A DNA stretch of 64,000 bases, from positions 2,033,819 to 2,097,818 of the forward strand of contig NZ_AP022321.1 in the NCBI RefSeq assembly GCF_013393365.1, written 5' to 3'. The translations under genes and the position numbers were made by a program. This DNA comes from Veillonella nakazawae. Lineage in GTDB: Bacteria > Bacillota > Negativicutes > Veillonellales > Veillonellaceae. Shown here one piece after another: positions 8,099 through 17,300 of the stretch; within the stretch, counting starts at the first letter, position 1, and each line of letters starts with the position of its first letter. The notes under the pieces are model-generated. The model made no database searches. It was given only the letters and a program-made list of their open reading frames with translations, and was not told the origin of the DNA.

Positions 8099-9460
8099 TT
8101 AGTGAATAAGCAAAATCGCAATTGTACTTGTAATGAATGTAACGATTACAGGTACGCTTGTTCGTTTTACGAGGTCGAAACTGGAGATGTTTGCGATACC
8201 TGCTACGGCGATCATAACAGCACTGATTGGGCTAAGTAGACGACCAACGCTGGCTGCATTTTGCATGCCAAGAAGGATTGTTGTCGCATTGCCGCCTAAG
8301 TCAGCTGCAAAGTTTGGAACGAGTGGAGCGAATGCGAACATAGATGCAACGCCAGAGCCCATTACAATACTTAAGCCTGTAATGATTGTAGATACGATAA
8401 CACCTACTACGTCAGCAGAGATGGCAAGGCTTTGAATAGCGGCAACGAATTCTTTTACGATTCCCAAGGAAGTCAAACCGAAGGCGAATGTTTCACCAGC
8501 AACGATCAATGTTACGGTGTTGGCAAATTGGTCGCCCATACCTTTAAAGAAGGTTTGGATGCTAGCTGCCATTTTACGGAAGTCACGATGACGGATAAGT
8601 TCACAAACCATAGCGATAAACAAACTAAGGAACATCGCAAGGTTTACGTTCATTTTAACACCTTGAATACCATAATCGCTGAAACCAAGGATAAATATTA
8701 ATGGTAATAATGGCAAGAAGATATATGGTAATGGACCTACTTCAAGGTCATCAGATTTATGAGCTTCAACATATTCTGCAGGAACATGACCAGATTTTTT
8801 ATCCAAGTATTTTTGCCATACAAAATGAGCAATAGCCGCCATCAAACCACAGATAATATATACTTTCAACTGATACCCTACAAAGTATTCATGAACAGGC
8901 ATGTTTACAGTTTTGGATACGAGTAATGTAGTAGCAGATGCAGGACCGATGTCGAGCAAATGACCTGTAGCAACAGCTGCTGCAGCACCTACAGGGCTAA
9001 CGCCTAAGCGCACAAGGATTGGGAAGATTGTCACCATCATGAGCATCGCAAGGCCAGACGCACTTGGGATTACTAGGGACATGAACATATTTAGAATAAA
9101 TGTAAGCGCCATTACTAGGTATGCAGATTTCATTTTACCAAGCGGTTTGATAGCCGTTACAACGAGGCGAGAGCTGGCACCGATGTGGTCCATGTACTTC
9201 GCAAAACCAGTACAAGTCATGATCATGAGACCAAGGTTTGCCGCATCTTTAGCAGTTGTAATATTAATGAATTCAAAAGCATCAAAGAAAAGAACCCCTG
9301 TGGCCTTCTTCGCTTCTACGAAAGATGTCGTATAGCCTAACAAATAAGCTGCGAACATCATAATAAGACCGCCTAACAACAATACGGTTTGCGCTTTAAA
9401 CTTCTTAATAACCAGCGCCCCCGTTATGGCAATAACCAATAAACAAACTAACAAATTCAT
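8099..9460 (-). CDS. DcuC-type anaerobic C4-dicarboxylate or related carrier
   Basis: This is a 453-aa polytopic membrane protein. Its N-terminus, repeated AAAAVATGHLLDIGPAS region and C-terminal GMQNAASVGRLLSPISAV segment fit the DcuC/YfcC group of C4-dicarboxylate carriers. The start at 9460 follows GGAGGG. The amidohydrolase gene ends upstream with a gap of about 30 bases, so both are probably one transcript under the IclR-type regulator further upstream. The substrate may instead be a product of that amidohydrolase. Confidence 0.75.
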   Translation of the reverse strand: MNLLVCLLVIAITGALVIKKFKAQTVLLLGGLIMMFAAYLLGYTTSFVEAKKATGVLFFDAFEFINITTAKDAANLGLMIMTCTGFAKYMDHIGASSRLVVTAIKPLGKMKSAYLVMALTFILNMFMSLVIPSASGLAMLMMVTIFPILVRLGVSPVGAAAAVATGHLLDIGPASATTLLVSKTVNMPVHEYFVGYQLKVYIICGLMAAIAHFVWQKYLDKKSGHVPAEYVEAHKSDDLEVGPLPYIFLPLLPLIFILGFSDYGIQGVKMNVNLAMFLSLFIAMVCELIRHRDFRKMAASIQTFFKGMGDQFANTVTLIVAGETFAFGLTSLGIVKEFVAAIQSLAISADVVGVIVSTIITGLSIVMGSGVASMFAFAPLVPNFAADLGGNATTILLGMQNAASVGRLLSPISAVMIAVAGIANISSFDLVKRTSVPVIVTFITSTIAILLIH

Positions 9461-9489
9461 ACATGTTCCCTCCATTCACAACACAATAC

Positions 9490-10650
9490 TTAGAAGTTTT
9501 CCTTTGCCTGTTTGAAATCTTCTTTTATTTTTTCTAACAAACCTGGTGTTTCAAGGATTTCCTCAACAGATAAGGCAATGCCCTTCGCGCCATACATGAT
9601 AGCGTCCTCAGCGAGCTGGCTTTTACCATTGTCTAACCATTCTTGAGAATGGCTTGTCACGCCCTTGCCTACGAATTTCACGCGCAAGCAGGCGCCTGGT
9701 ACGCGAAACGTAACGCTAGAGAAATCGGTGGATCCCGTCACCTTACGAGGCTCGGAAATCTCTGGGGCCCCTACCTTTTCTGCATTTTTTAAAAGTATAT
9801 CGTTCAAGGTTTGTACATTGACTTTGTTGTCGTACGCCTTAACCTCTTCCCATTCCATAGTAGCGCCCACCTGTAAAGCTGCCCCTTGAGCTACATTTTT
9901 CACGCGCTCCACAATCTCATCGAGACGAATGCGACTAGAAGATCGAATATACCATTGAGTACACGCATAATCTGGAACAATATTCGCCGCCTTACCGCCA
10001 TCAGTGATGATACCATGCATACGAACCTCAGTTGGTACATGCTCGCGCAAGTACTCCATGCCGTTGAAGAACAATAACACGGCATCTAAGGCGCTGATTC
10101 CCTTCTCCGGAGCAATCGCCGCATGAGCAGACTTGCCGTGAAACTTGATATTCACGAGATTCAACGCCAAAGACTTGCCGTCTACTGTCGTCGTATCGCT
10201 GCCGTGCATCATGAAAGCTAGGTCTAAATCGTCAAACACGCCTTCGCGAGCCATAACGAGCTTGCCGCTCGCCGTTTCCTCTGCAGGCGTACCGTACACA
10301 ACTAGCGTACAAGGCGCTTGCAACGTACGTTTCAAGGCAATCGCCGCCGTACAAATAGATGGGCCTTGTAAATTATGACCACACGCATGACCCAAGCCTT
10401 CAAGGGCATCATATTCGCAAAGCAAACCGATCTTAGGGACGCCACCGTTTACGTGGTACACCGCTCTGAACGCCGTTTTCAGGCCACTCACCTCACGGTC
10501 TACGGTGAAGCCTTCCTTCTCCAATAAATTCGTCAACAACTCATGGGCTTGGAACTCTTCGTTCCCCAGCTCAGGATGATCGAAGATGAAATCGTTCAAC
10601 TCCTTCATGGGCTGTCTTAATGCTTCAATCTCTTGTAAAAGCTGACTCAT
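9490..10650 (-). CDS. M20 family metallopeptidase / amidohydrolase (AbgB or IAA-amino-acid hydrolase type)
   Basis: This 386-aa protein has M20D signatures: the zinc-site region LLCEYDALEGLGHACGHN, then GTPAEETASGK with the catalytic Glu pair, and a lid domain with FHGKSAHAA. Family members hydrolyse N-acyl or aminobenzoyl-glutamate amide bonds in the cytoplasm. GGAGGTAGAA lies before the ATG at 10650. It is followed by the carrier gene and preceded by an IclR-type regulator, suggesting an uptake-and-hydrolysis operon. The true substrate is unknown. Confidence 0.8.
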   Translation of the reverse strand: MSQLLQEIEALRQPMKELNDFIFDHPELGNEEFQAHELLTNLLEKEGFTVDREVSGLKTAFRAVYHVNGGVPKIGLLCEYDALEGLGHACGHNLQGPSICTAAIALKRTLQAPCTLVVYGTPAEETASGKLVMAREGVFDDLDLAFMMHGSDTTTVDGKSLALNLVNIKFHGKSAHAAIAPEKGISALDAVLLFFNGMEYLREHVPTEVRMHGIITDGGKAANIVPDYACTQWYIRSSSRIRLDEIVERVKNVAQGAALQVGATMEWEEVKAYDNKVNVQTLNDILLKNAEKVGAPEISEPRKVTGSTDFSSVTFRVPGACLRVKFVGKGVTSHSQEWLDNGKSQLAEDAIMYGAKGIALSVEEILETPGLLEKIKEDFKQAKENF

Positions 10651-10807
10651 TTCTACCTCCAACATACACACTATAAAAACATAAATTTATATACCTACCA
10701 ATACAAGCCTTATGAAGACTGTATCTAATAACCTATTTTTTATCCATCTTTCTATTTATTTGTCTAATAATGCACCAATTATCTATTTATTAATGCACTA
10801 ATAGATG

Positions 10808-10834
10808 TTCCGTAATATGGAATATCATTCCATA
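10808..10834. promoter_or_regulatory. Candidate IclR-type operator
   Basis: TATGGAAT ATC ATTCCATA is a perfect inverted repeat (10816-10834). It overlaps a second dyad, TTCC GTAATAT GGAA (10808-10822). It lies between the regulator gene and the amidohydrolase gene, where a local regulator would act. Confidence 0.5.
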
Positions 10835-10853
10835 AACTGGATAAAAAATAAAT

Positions 10854-11546
10854 TTATAAGGTCGCCCCCATTTGTTTGGAAATAGTTTGACCTAATACCA
10901 TCATGACAGATAGATACTCTTTGACGCGTTCTTCCGTGTAGTCCCCTATAGGGCCAGAGATAGTCATCACCGCCTCTAGCTTATTGCCAAAGGAGAAGAT
11001 AGGAACCGCCATCGATGCCGCATCAGGCACGCGATTGCCTCGTGTTACCATATACCCATCGTGACGAATTTGGGAGCTTTCACTAGCACTCATATCGGTA
11101 TCCTTGAAATCCCCTAGATAGGCCCCAAAAATCTTGCCCGCCGCCCCTTTAAAGATAGGGTACACCGTGCCAATCTTAATGTCATGACGCAATGGCTTAT
11201 CCGCTGCAACGCGCTCGATACAGATCCGATAATCGCCTTGCGCCAAGAACAAATTCACGGACTGCTGCAACTGATCGCGGATAGCCACCATGTACGGATG
11301 CGCAATGGCACGCACATCCAAAGACATAAGAAAGGACTTTGCCATGGGCAAAACACCCCAAGACAACTGATACTTCTTGGCCCCATTGAACTCAACCCAA
11401 TGATGGGCCTCAAAGGTCTTGAGCAACCGATGAACCGTCGTCTTCGGCAACGCTGTCGCATTCGCCAACTCAGTTACACCAAGAGGTCCTGCCTCTAATA
11501 ACTTGAGTATCTCAATACCACGCTCTATTGATTGAATCATATTCAT
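10854..11546 (-). CDS. IclR family transcriptional regulator
   Basis: This protein has 230 aa from the ATG at 11546. An N-terminal winged helix (GVTELANATALPKTTVHRLL) is followed by an IclR effector domain with ERVAADKPLRH and GAAGKIFGAYL. No strong ribosome site is visible; GGAA overlaps the start region, and ATGs at 11546 and 11540 and a TTG at 11552 are all possible. It probably controls the downstream M20 amidohydrolase and carrier genes through the dyads at 10808-10834. Confidence 0.8.
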   Translation of the reverse strand: MNMIQSIERGIEILKLLEAGPLGVTELANATALPKTTVHRLLKTFEAHHWVEFNGAKKYQLSWGVLPMAKSFLMSLDVRAIAHPYMVAIRDQLQQSVNLFLAQGDYRICIERVAADKPLRHDIKIGTVYPIFKGAAGKIFGAYLGDFKDTDMSASESSQIRHDGYMVTRGNRVPDAASMAVPIFSFGNKLEAVMTISGPIGDYTEERVKEYLSVMMVLGQTISKQMGATL

Positions 11547-12002
11547 TTCCAAAGAAGTGCACTAGCACCACTGTGGGCTAATACATTTCACTATTCTATT
11601 AAAACTAATAACAATATACGTAATTTATTTGATTGCACCCTATACCTCTCAGCGACATAAAGTGCATTTGACTCATTATAAATATAACAATAACACATTC
11701 ATGAAAAATTTAAAAATAACTATGATGCATAGGTTACGCTAATGCTCCAATACATATCTACGATATGTGTTGGAGCTACCTTCAAGCAAAAATAGAAAGT
11801 AATATACATAGCATACATATTGAATATTAATTCTAAGTATGCTTTAATGAAATTAAATACTATTCGTTTATGACAACTTAATATGAACTCTCTATTTGAG
11901 ACATCTGCTATATTTGCGCTACAAGATAGGTCTTTACTGCCATATTTATATAAATACAAAATACATCATGGTGGTTTTCATTACGTATAGGAGTGTAAAT
12001 CT
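11547..12002. other. Divergent intergenic region with a strong hairpin
   Basis: This lies between the IclR-type gene (minus) and the NCS1 permease gene (plus). A hairpin at 11744-11776 pairs GCTCCAATACATAT with ATATGTGTTGGAGC, but no T-run follows. AGGAGTG precedes the permease ATG. No purine riboswitch core was recognised. Confidence 0.5.
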
Positions 12003-13307
12003 ATGAGTAAGGAGAAATTAGAGTTTGTAGAACAGGTTAATACAAACACAGATAATGAGTACTCTAGAGAACCTGTGCCATTAGCGGCAAGAAAATCTTG
12101 TTTTTCTCTCACAATCGTTTGGACTGGATTTGTTTTTCTTGTAACTAGTATGATGGCTGGCGGTGGATTAGCTGCAGGGCTTACCTTCAATGAATTATTG
12201 TTAGCCATGATTCTAGGAAATATTTTCTTATGTATCATCGCAGGACTAGTGAGCGTAATTGCTTATAAAACAGGCCTTACCTTTGCACTTTTAACAAGAT
12301 ATAGCTTTGGTCAGGAAGGCTCAAGAATCGCTTCACTCTTTGTTCCTATAGTCAATATAGGTTGGTACACTATTCAAGCGGCCTTATATGGACATTTTAT
12401 TGCTCAAGTATTCAACCTTTCCTACACAGGTGAAGTCATTGCTATGATGCTCAGTGCTGTGATCATGGGTATCTTTGCAATTCTAGGTATTAAATCACTT
12501 GCCGTATTTGGCTATATCGCAATTCCAGCTATCGTATTCCTTTCACTAGGTACGGCCACTCGCTCTGTTCTAACTATCGGTGGATGGCAAGAACTGTTTA
12601 ACCATATACCTGTACAACCCATTGATTTACTTTCAGGTATCACTATTGTTATTGGTACATGGATTCTATCTACTGCAACATGTATCGCCGATATTATGCG
12701 CTATGGTAAAAGCAAAAAAGATGTTATTACTGCTAGCACAATTGGCTTATTAGGTGGCAATACGCTAATGATTAGCTGTGGTGCTATTGCAGGTATAGCT
12801 ATGCATGATGGCGACTTAATTACAGTATTATTAAGCTTTGGTCTTGTATTCCCAAGCTTATTATTATTAACAACTAACATCTTTACAACAAATGGTGCAA
12901 ACCTTTATTCCACATCACTGAACCTAGCAAATTCTTTCAAACTAAACAGAAATATTATGCTAGCCGTGCTAATTGCCATCTCTGCATTAGCAACAATTAC
13001 TCAACCATACAAAATTGAATCTCTCTTTGTATTCTTAAGTACACTAGGTATTATTGTTCCACCACTATGTGGTATTATTTTAGCCGATTTCTATCTAGTT
13101 CATCGTGGAAAATATATTGATTATGATAAGGCTACTTTCAAAAAATGGAATCTAGTTCCTTGGATCACTTGGGCCATCGCATTAGTTGGTGTAAAATTCA
13201 TGCCATTTGGTCTCGCTTCACTAAACGGGATTATAATCGGCGCCCTACTATACACACTCATCACGTATATTGTAAAACCTAATGTCGTTAGTGAAAGCAA
13301 CGGGTGA
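12003..13307 (+). CDS. NCS1 family cytosine/purine permease (CodB-like)
   Basis: This 434-aa protein has about 12 membrane segments. NCS1 features include the early conserved GGGLAAGLTF glycine motif, LTRYSFGQEGSRIASLF, and the aromatic stretch NIGWYTIQAALYG. CodB relatives import cytosine, hydroxymethylpyrimidine or similar bases by cation symport. AGGAGTG lies 8 bases before the ATG. A 54-codon membrane-protein gene follows six bases after its stop. No deaminase gene is adjacent. Confidence 0.85.
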   Translation: MSKEKLEFVEQVNTNTDNEYSREPVPLAARKSCFSLTIVWTGFVFLVTSMMAGGGLAAGLTFNELLLAMILGNIFLCIIAGLVSVIAYKTGLTFALLTRYSFGQEGSRIASLFVPIVNIGWYTIQAALYGHFIAQVFNLSYTGEVIAMMLSAVIMGIFAILGIKSLAVFGYIAIPAIVFLSLGTATRSVLTIGGWQELFNHIPVQPIDLLSGITIVIGTWILSTATCIADIMRYGKSKKDVITASTIGLLGGNTLMISCGAIAGIAMHDGDLITVLLSFGLVFPSLLLLTTNIFTTNGANLYSTSLNLANSFKLNRNIMLAVLIAISALATITQPYKIESLFVFLSTLGIIVPPLCGIILADFYLVHRGKYIDYDKATFKKWNLVPWITWAIALVGVKFMPFGLASLNGIIIGALLYTLITYIVKPNVVSESNG

Positions 13308-13312
13308 TCATC

Positions 13313-13477
13313 ATGGCAATCTATAAACTCTCAGCTATACTAGGAACCATAATTATGGGTATCGGAGCCTTTATTACCTGTCTAGCCACAAGTGACAGCA
13401 CTATTACCCTCGGTAACGGCATGCTCGTAGTGAGCATTATTATGATGGGATTTGGGTACTCTAAATGGCAGCCTTGA
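13313..13477 (+). CDS. Small two-helix membrane protein downstream of the permease
   Basis: This is a 54-aa frame starting MAIYKLSAILGTIIMGIGAF, with two hydrophobic helices (residues 5-26 and 35-50) and a short GYSKWQP tail. It begins six bases after the permease stop with only a weak GGGTGA site, so coupled translation is likely. It is closed by the terminator at 13498-13534. No family is recognised. It may be an accessory subunit of the permease. Confidence 0.5.
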   Translation: MAIYKLSAILGTIIMGIGAFITCLATSDSTITLGNGMLVVSIIMMGFGYSKWQP

Positions 13478-13497
13478 TTTAATAAATCTATATAACA

Positions 13498-13534
13498 TAA
13501 GAGGAGACTGTTTCAAAACAGTCTCCTCTTTTAT
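13498..13534. terminator. Bidirectional terminator
   Basis: AAGAGGAGACTG TTTCAAAA CAGTCTCCTCTTTT: a 12-bp perfect stem with A and T flanks. It separates the permease unit from the convergent RexB-like gene. Confidence 0.85.
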
Positions 13535-13538
13535 CGAA

Positions 13539-14003
13539 TTATGATTTTTTTACTAAGTCTCTGAAAATTAAAAGCATTATTTTTATTAAATTTAATGTAT
13601 AATATATGCTTAAAGAAAGTGAGGTAAATAAACAAGCAATAATTATGGAACTTATCGGTATTGTAATATTATTAATATATATGTGCTTAACATTATCAAA
13701 TAAGTACATGTATATGGATATTATGATAGACAAAATTCCTGTATAAATTATACTTTTAAAGCGAAATATTAACTCATCAATCTTACCTCTTTTATTCAGC
13801 CGCTGCATAACATTCGTTCCAGCTATACCTATAAATAAACTTACTGTAGCAGTTATAAATCCTACAATAATAGAAGCAACCGTCAGAATTGATGATAAGA
13901 AATTATCACTTCTAACTTTATCTACATCAAAACAAAACGTTAACACAATGCTAATGCAAAGAAAAAGAATAAGTATTCTATATTTACCTATCATCGTTTT
14001 CAT
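13539..14003 (-). CDS. Four-helix membrane protein, possible RexB-like partner
   Basis: This 154-aa protein has four predicted membrane helices (about residues 8-25, 36-62, 84-103 and 115-147). It overlaps the end of the preceding 305-aa gene by 20 bases, so translation is coupled. A cytoplasmic protein of about 300 aa followed by a small four-helix membrane protein recalls lambda RexA/RexB and, more distantly, Kiwa. No sequence family is recognised with confidence. The next genes form a restriction-modification pair, which supports a defence role. Confidence 0.5.
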   Translation of the reverse strand: MKTMIGKYRILILFLCISIVLTFCFDVDKVRSDNFLSSILTVASIIVGFITATVSLFIGIAGTNVMQRLNKRGKIDELIFRFKSIIYTGILSIIISIYMYLFDNVKHIYINNITIPISSIIIACLFTSLSLSIYYTLNLIKIMLLIFRDLVKKS

Positions 14004-14901
14004 TATCTTCGCCTTCAACTGGAGCAATAATAGCTAATTGTTTCTTAAATTCTGGTAAAAATGCCATATAAACGCGATCGTGGGTAATTGGATCTGTTTT
14101 TGAATACATTAAGGAAATTCGATTTTCAACTTTAGATTCAATAAAATCAATTGCTTCAATTGGACTATTAGCATCTTTACGATATGAAGCTTTTACCCTC
14201 TTGTATCTAGGATCACCAATACAATTCCCTAAAATAGTACGAATCCCACTAAGTAATCCTTTATCTTTAGGAGCAGTACCCATTCCATATATTAAAGTAA
14301 TTCTTCTAGCACCATAAGAATTATCACTTGAGATAATATCCTCTATTGATGCGCCATTTAAATCATAACAAGAGACCTCAACATTTCTTAAAATAGCTGT
14401 TTCCGGAATAACTTTAGACTCAATAATAGGCTCAAATATAAAACTAACACCATCTTGTATAAAAATCATTTCTTTATTTGAAAAATAATCTTGAACCTTT
14501 GATGCACTCACACTAAAAAAATTACGTTGTAATCCCAGCAACGAATATTTTGGAGAATAAATAATTGTCATGTCTTCCCCTATATATTCATCCGGTTCCA
14601 AAATAATCTCACTAAATACACCATCTGCACTTAGTCTTCCTGGTAAAGCACCATCTCGAATCTTCACAAAGTTTAACTTCCAAAAGCCATTACGCTCTCT
14701 AGACAAAGACTGCAGAATAATCATATTATCATCATCCTGATTATGTCTCCAGATCCTCTCTTCATGATTACATTCAGATAGTTTTATTAGTAGTCGTTCT
14801 AACTTTTTATTAGTATCAATTTCAAAAGATGCTAAATCCCCTTCTATTGAAGATTTAACAAAATAGTAATGGAATTTAAGAGTAAAGCTTTTGTTAGACA
14901 T
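13984..14901 (-). CDS. RexA-like or DUF6731-like defence candidate
   Basis: This 305-aa soluble protein shows an order of features resembling lambda RexA: LLGLQRNFFSVSASKVQDYF, then a strand and FEPIIESKVIPETAILRNVE, then a beta strand with a Lys/Arg-rich C-terminal half. This is pattern matching from memory. The ATG at 14901 follows a run of eight Gs that serves as ribosome site. A perfect palindrome (14915-14938) holds the -10 region. It overlaps the four-helix gene downstream. Confidence 0.45.
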   Translation of the reverse strand: MSNKSFTLKFHYYFVKSSIEGDLASFEIDTNKKLERLLIKLSECNHEERIWRHNQDDDNMIILQSLSRERNGFWKLNFVKIRDGALPGRLSADGVFSEIILEPDEYIGEDMTIIYSPKYSLLGLQRNFFSVSASKVQDYFSNKEMIFIQDGVSFIFEPIIESKVIPETAILRNVEVSCYDLNGASIEDIISSDNSYGARRITLIYGMGTAPKDKGLLSGIRTILGNCIGDPRYKRVKASYRKDANSPIEAIDFIESKVENRISLMYSKTDPITHDRVYMAFLPEFKKQLAIIAPVEGEDNENDDR

Positions 14902-14908
14902 ATTCAAT

Positions 14909-14916
14909 CCCCCCCC
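14909..14916 (-). promoter_or_regulatory. Poly-G(8) Shine-Dalgarno tract
   Basis: Eight consecutive C on the plus strand (G on the coding strand) form the only plausible ribosome site of the RexA-like gene, seven bases before its ATG. Such tracts gain or lose bases easily during replication. Confidence 0.55.
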
Positions 14917-14938
14917 TATATAATATAAATTATATAGG
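14915..14938. promoter_or_regulatory. Palindrome over the RexA-like promoter
   Basis: CCTATATAAT ATAA ATTATATAGG is a perfect dyad containing a TATAAT on the minus strand. It is a candidate operator. A second dyad, ATTCACTA (14972-14979) with TAGTGAAT (15013-15020), lies in the same divergent region in front of the nuclease gene. Confidence 0.5.
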
Positions 14939-15046
14939 AAAGGCTATTACACCACAACTAATAAGTTAATCATTCACTATATATAATAACTTGATACTGA
15001 TAAACTATTATTTAGTGAATATAAATTTTATAAGAGGAGATGTATT

Positions 15047-15940
15047 ATGAAGTTTACTGAAGCCGAACGGGCTATTCTAGAGTTATTCCAAAATGATACA
15101 CAATTTAATTTCGAAGGTAATACTTACAAGGTTAACTTTGCCGGAAAACCATCAAGTCCTCATGGTGAGCCTAAAACAGATATTTATATTGAAGCACAAG
15201 ATATTAATACAAATGAAGTAAGAGAAATTAAGATTTCTTATAAAAAAGAAAATGCTGATTTTGTAGAGAATAAAATTAGTAAAGAACGAGCTAAACAACT
15301 ATTTGGGGATAATTGGGAAACTAAAATAAACGAGGCAACTCACAAATTAAGATCACAATTCCAAGCAAAAAAACTAATTTATAAAACAAAATCCTCAAGA
15401 ACACAAGCAGGCTCAATCACTTTAGGTTGGAAATTTGAATTAACAAATAAAACAGGTGGAAAATTAAGTACACAACTAGAGCTTACAGAAGATGAAGTAA
15501 CGGATGTCTACTCAGGAACAAATTTAGCGGAGAGCAAAAAAAATGCTTCAGTCAATGGTCAAATTATAAAAAATTCTGGTATAGCTAACTATATGTTAGT
15601 AACAAATGACACTTCATCAATTGAGAGTATAATTACTAGATTACAACCTATCAGTAGCTATGTTAAAAGCAACCCTAATTTATTTTGTGTCTATAAGGCC
15701 TTAAACTATAGAACATTCGATAATAAGTATGATGGTAATCGTCCTCTCGCAGTTTCAGTAGACTGGACTATAGAAAATTCTAAATTATCTCACAATTTAA
15801 ACTTCAATACACCTTTAGCTGTAGGTGGAGATTCAGCTTATAATAAGTTAAAGTATGCATTAAACGCTTTAGAGAGTATTAACACTGAAGATTTAAACGA
15901 AGATAATGTTATAAACTACAATGAAATTACCCACGAATAA
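15047..15940 (+). CDS. Probable type II restriction endonuclease paired with the HaeIII-type methylase
   Basis: This 297-aa protein is not recognised by overall sequence, but it has a PD-(D/E)xK-like core: Asp45 (PKTDIYIE), Glu60 and Lys62 (REIKISYKK). AGAGGAGATG precedes the ATG. It converges on a C5 methyltransferase gene, and the two share a terminator, the common layout of type II systems. By association the site would be GGCC. The alternative is an unrelated islet gene. Confidence 0.6.
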   Translation: MKFTEAERAILELFQNDTQFNFEGNTYKVNFAGKPSSPHGEPKTDIYIEAQDINTNEVREIKISYKKENADFVENKISKERAKQLFGDNWETKINEATHKLRSQFQAKKLIYKTKSSRTQAGSITLGWKFELTNKTGGKLSTQLELTEDEVTDVYSGTNLAESKKNASVNGQIIKNSGIANYMLVTNDTSSIESIITRLQPISSYVKSNPNLFCVYKALNYRTFDNKYDGNRPLAVSVDWTIENSKLSHNLNFNTPLAVGGDSAYNKLKYALNALESINTEDLNEDNVINYNEITHE

Positions 15941-15978
15941 AAAATATGGTTGATATAATTATATCAACCATATTTTTT
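15940..15978. terminator. Bidirectional terminator between nuclease and methylase
   Basis: A near-perfect palindrome, AAATATGGTTGATATAA with TTATATCAACCATATTT, with A and T runs on either side. It serves both convergent genes. Confidence 0.85.
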
Positions 15979-15981
15979 ATT

Positions 15982-16983
15982 TTACACTAAAACAGCTTTT
16001 ATAGCAGAAGCAATCTCGTATGCCAAATTAACTGGAACTGCATTACCAATCATTTTATACCCCACGTCGACTTTACTATAAATAAATTTAAAATCGTCAG
16101 GAAATCCTTGAACACGTGCAACTTCTCTAACTGTCATTCTTCTATATAAATCTTCATGAGACTTCACAAAAATATATTTATTCTTATCAACTTTTTCCAT
16201 TTTAGGTGCTTGCGGATGAAGTTGGCACTGACGACCAGATGCCTGTACCGTATAAGCTTGTTCATCCCAACTCTTAACACGATTTCTACTCATAAATATA
16301 GTAGAATATGCACCAATAAAATATTCATTATTATTAATAGCTGCAGAATTCGTATTATTCTTTTCAAGGGCTGGCACTGCCGAATCTTTTAAATCCCAAA
16401 TTATATCCCTTAAGGTTATTTTATCCTCATCATTTTGTGTAGAACCCATGGGGAATTTGAAATTAACTTTAAGATCCTTTCTAAAGCCTATAAAGAAAAC
16501 TCTTTTTCGCTCTTGTGCAACACCATAATCCTTAGCATTCACTAAATTAACACTAACATCATATCCTGCATCATTAAATAAATGTATAATATTCTCTACC
16601 GCCTGAGCATGTCTACCAGCAAGCATTCCACTAACATTTTCAGCTAAGAAAAATTTCGGCTTAAAATCTTTTAATATACGAATATAATCATAAAATAATT
16701 GTCCTCTTTCATCTTCTATACCTCTTAAGGCACCTGCCTCAGACCAAGATTGACAAGGAGGGCCCCCAATAATACCATCAACGTCGTCTGTGATATATTC
16801 TTCTATATCATCTTTATTTACCTTTCTAATATCACCTTCAATAAGATGTGTATTAGGATGATTAGCTTTAAAGGTATCCCAAATGGTCTTATCATATTCA
16901 TTAGCAATTGGAATTTCAAATCCAGCACGCTCAAATCCCAAATCTAACCCCCCACAACCACTAAAAAGACTTATAAGCTTCAT
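15982..16983 (-). CDS. DNA (cytosine-5) methyltransferase, M.HaeIII-like (GGCC)
   Basis: This 333-aa protein has all the C5 methylase motifs: [17 protein letters not shown] (SAM), [12 protein letters not shown] (catalytic Cys), [18 protein letters not shown], and a C-terminal GNAVPVN. The target-recognition part, [12 protein letters not shown] then [17 protein letters not shown], matches M.HaeIII as remembered, so methylation of GGCC is expected. The ATG at 16983 follows AGGGG; a GTG three codons earlier is less likely. It protects DNA against the convergent nuclease. Confidence 0.85.
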   Translation of the reverse strand: MKLISLFSGCGGLDLGFERAGFEIPIANEYDKTIWDTFKANHPNTHLIEGDIRKVNKDDIEEYITDDVDGIIGGPPCQSWSEAGALRGIEDERGQLFYDYIRILKDFKPKFFLAENVSGMLAGRHAQAVENIIHLFNDAGYDVSVNLVNAKDYGVAQERKRVFFIGFRKDLKVNFKFPMGSTQNDEDKITLRDIIWDLKDSAVPALEKNNTNSAAINNNEYFIGAYSTIFMSRNRVKSWDEQAYTVQASGRQCQLHPQAPKMEKVDKNKYIFVKSHEDLYRRMTVREVARVQGFPDDFKFIYSKVDVGYKMIGNAVPVNLAYEIASAIKAVLV

Positions 16984-17300
16984 AGAATACACCCCTAATT
17001 ATATATCAACTTACTAATACTTCTTTACATAAATTATAGCACAAACGTTCGATTTTTACAATAAAATCTAGAGAAAATTCAAAAGTTATTTTATAAGATA
17101 AATAATAAAATAGTATCATATCTATATTAATAAATAAAGACTACAAGGATTAATTCTTTAAATACTAAAGAAACCATCCTTTGATTACACAAAGAATGGT
17201 TTCTTTATTACATATTATAATTAAAATATTTTCTTATATCTCCCTATATATCCTCCTTTTCTCTTCCCTTTTAACCCTACTTTCACCACCTAACTAATCG
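16984..17300. other. AT-rich intergenic region with a terminator
   Basis: No gene is seen. A hairpin at 17167-17208 (AAAGAAACCAT...TTTG / CAAAGAATGGTTTCTTT) is probably the terminator of the minus-strand gene located above 17301, and may also act the other way. The region marks the right edge of the AT-rich defence islet. Confidence 0.6.

Noticed and set aside
11547..12002. Purine riboswitch before the NCS1 permease
   Set aside because: The hairpin present does not show the conserved purine riboswitch core.
13539..14901. Kiwa (KwaA/KwaB) as a firm assignment
   Set aside because: The layout of a membrane protein plus a soluble protein of about 300 aa fits, but no DUF4868 features were recognised and the RexA-like order fits better; neither is proven.
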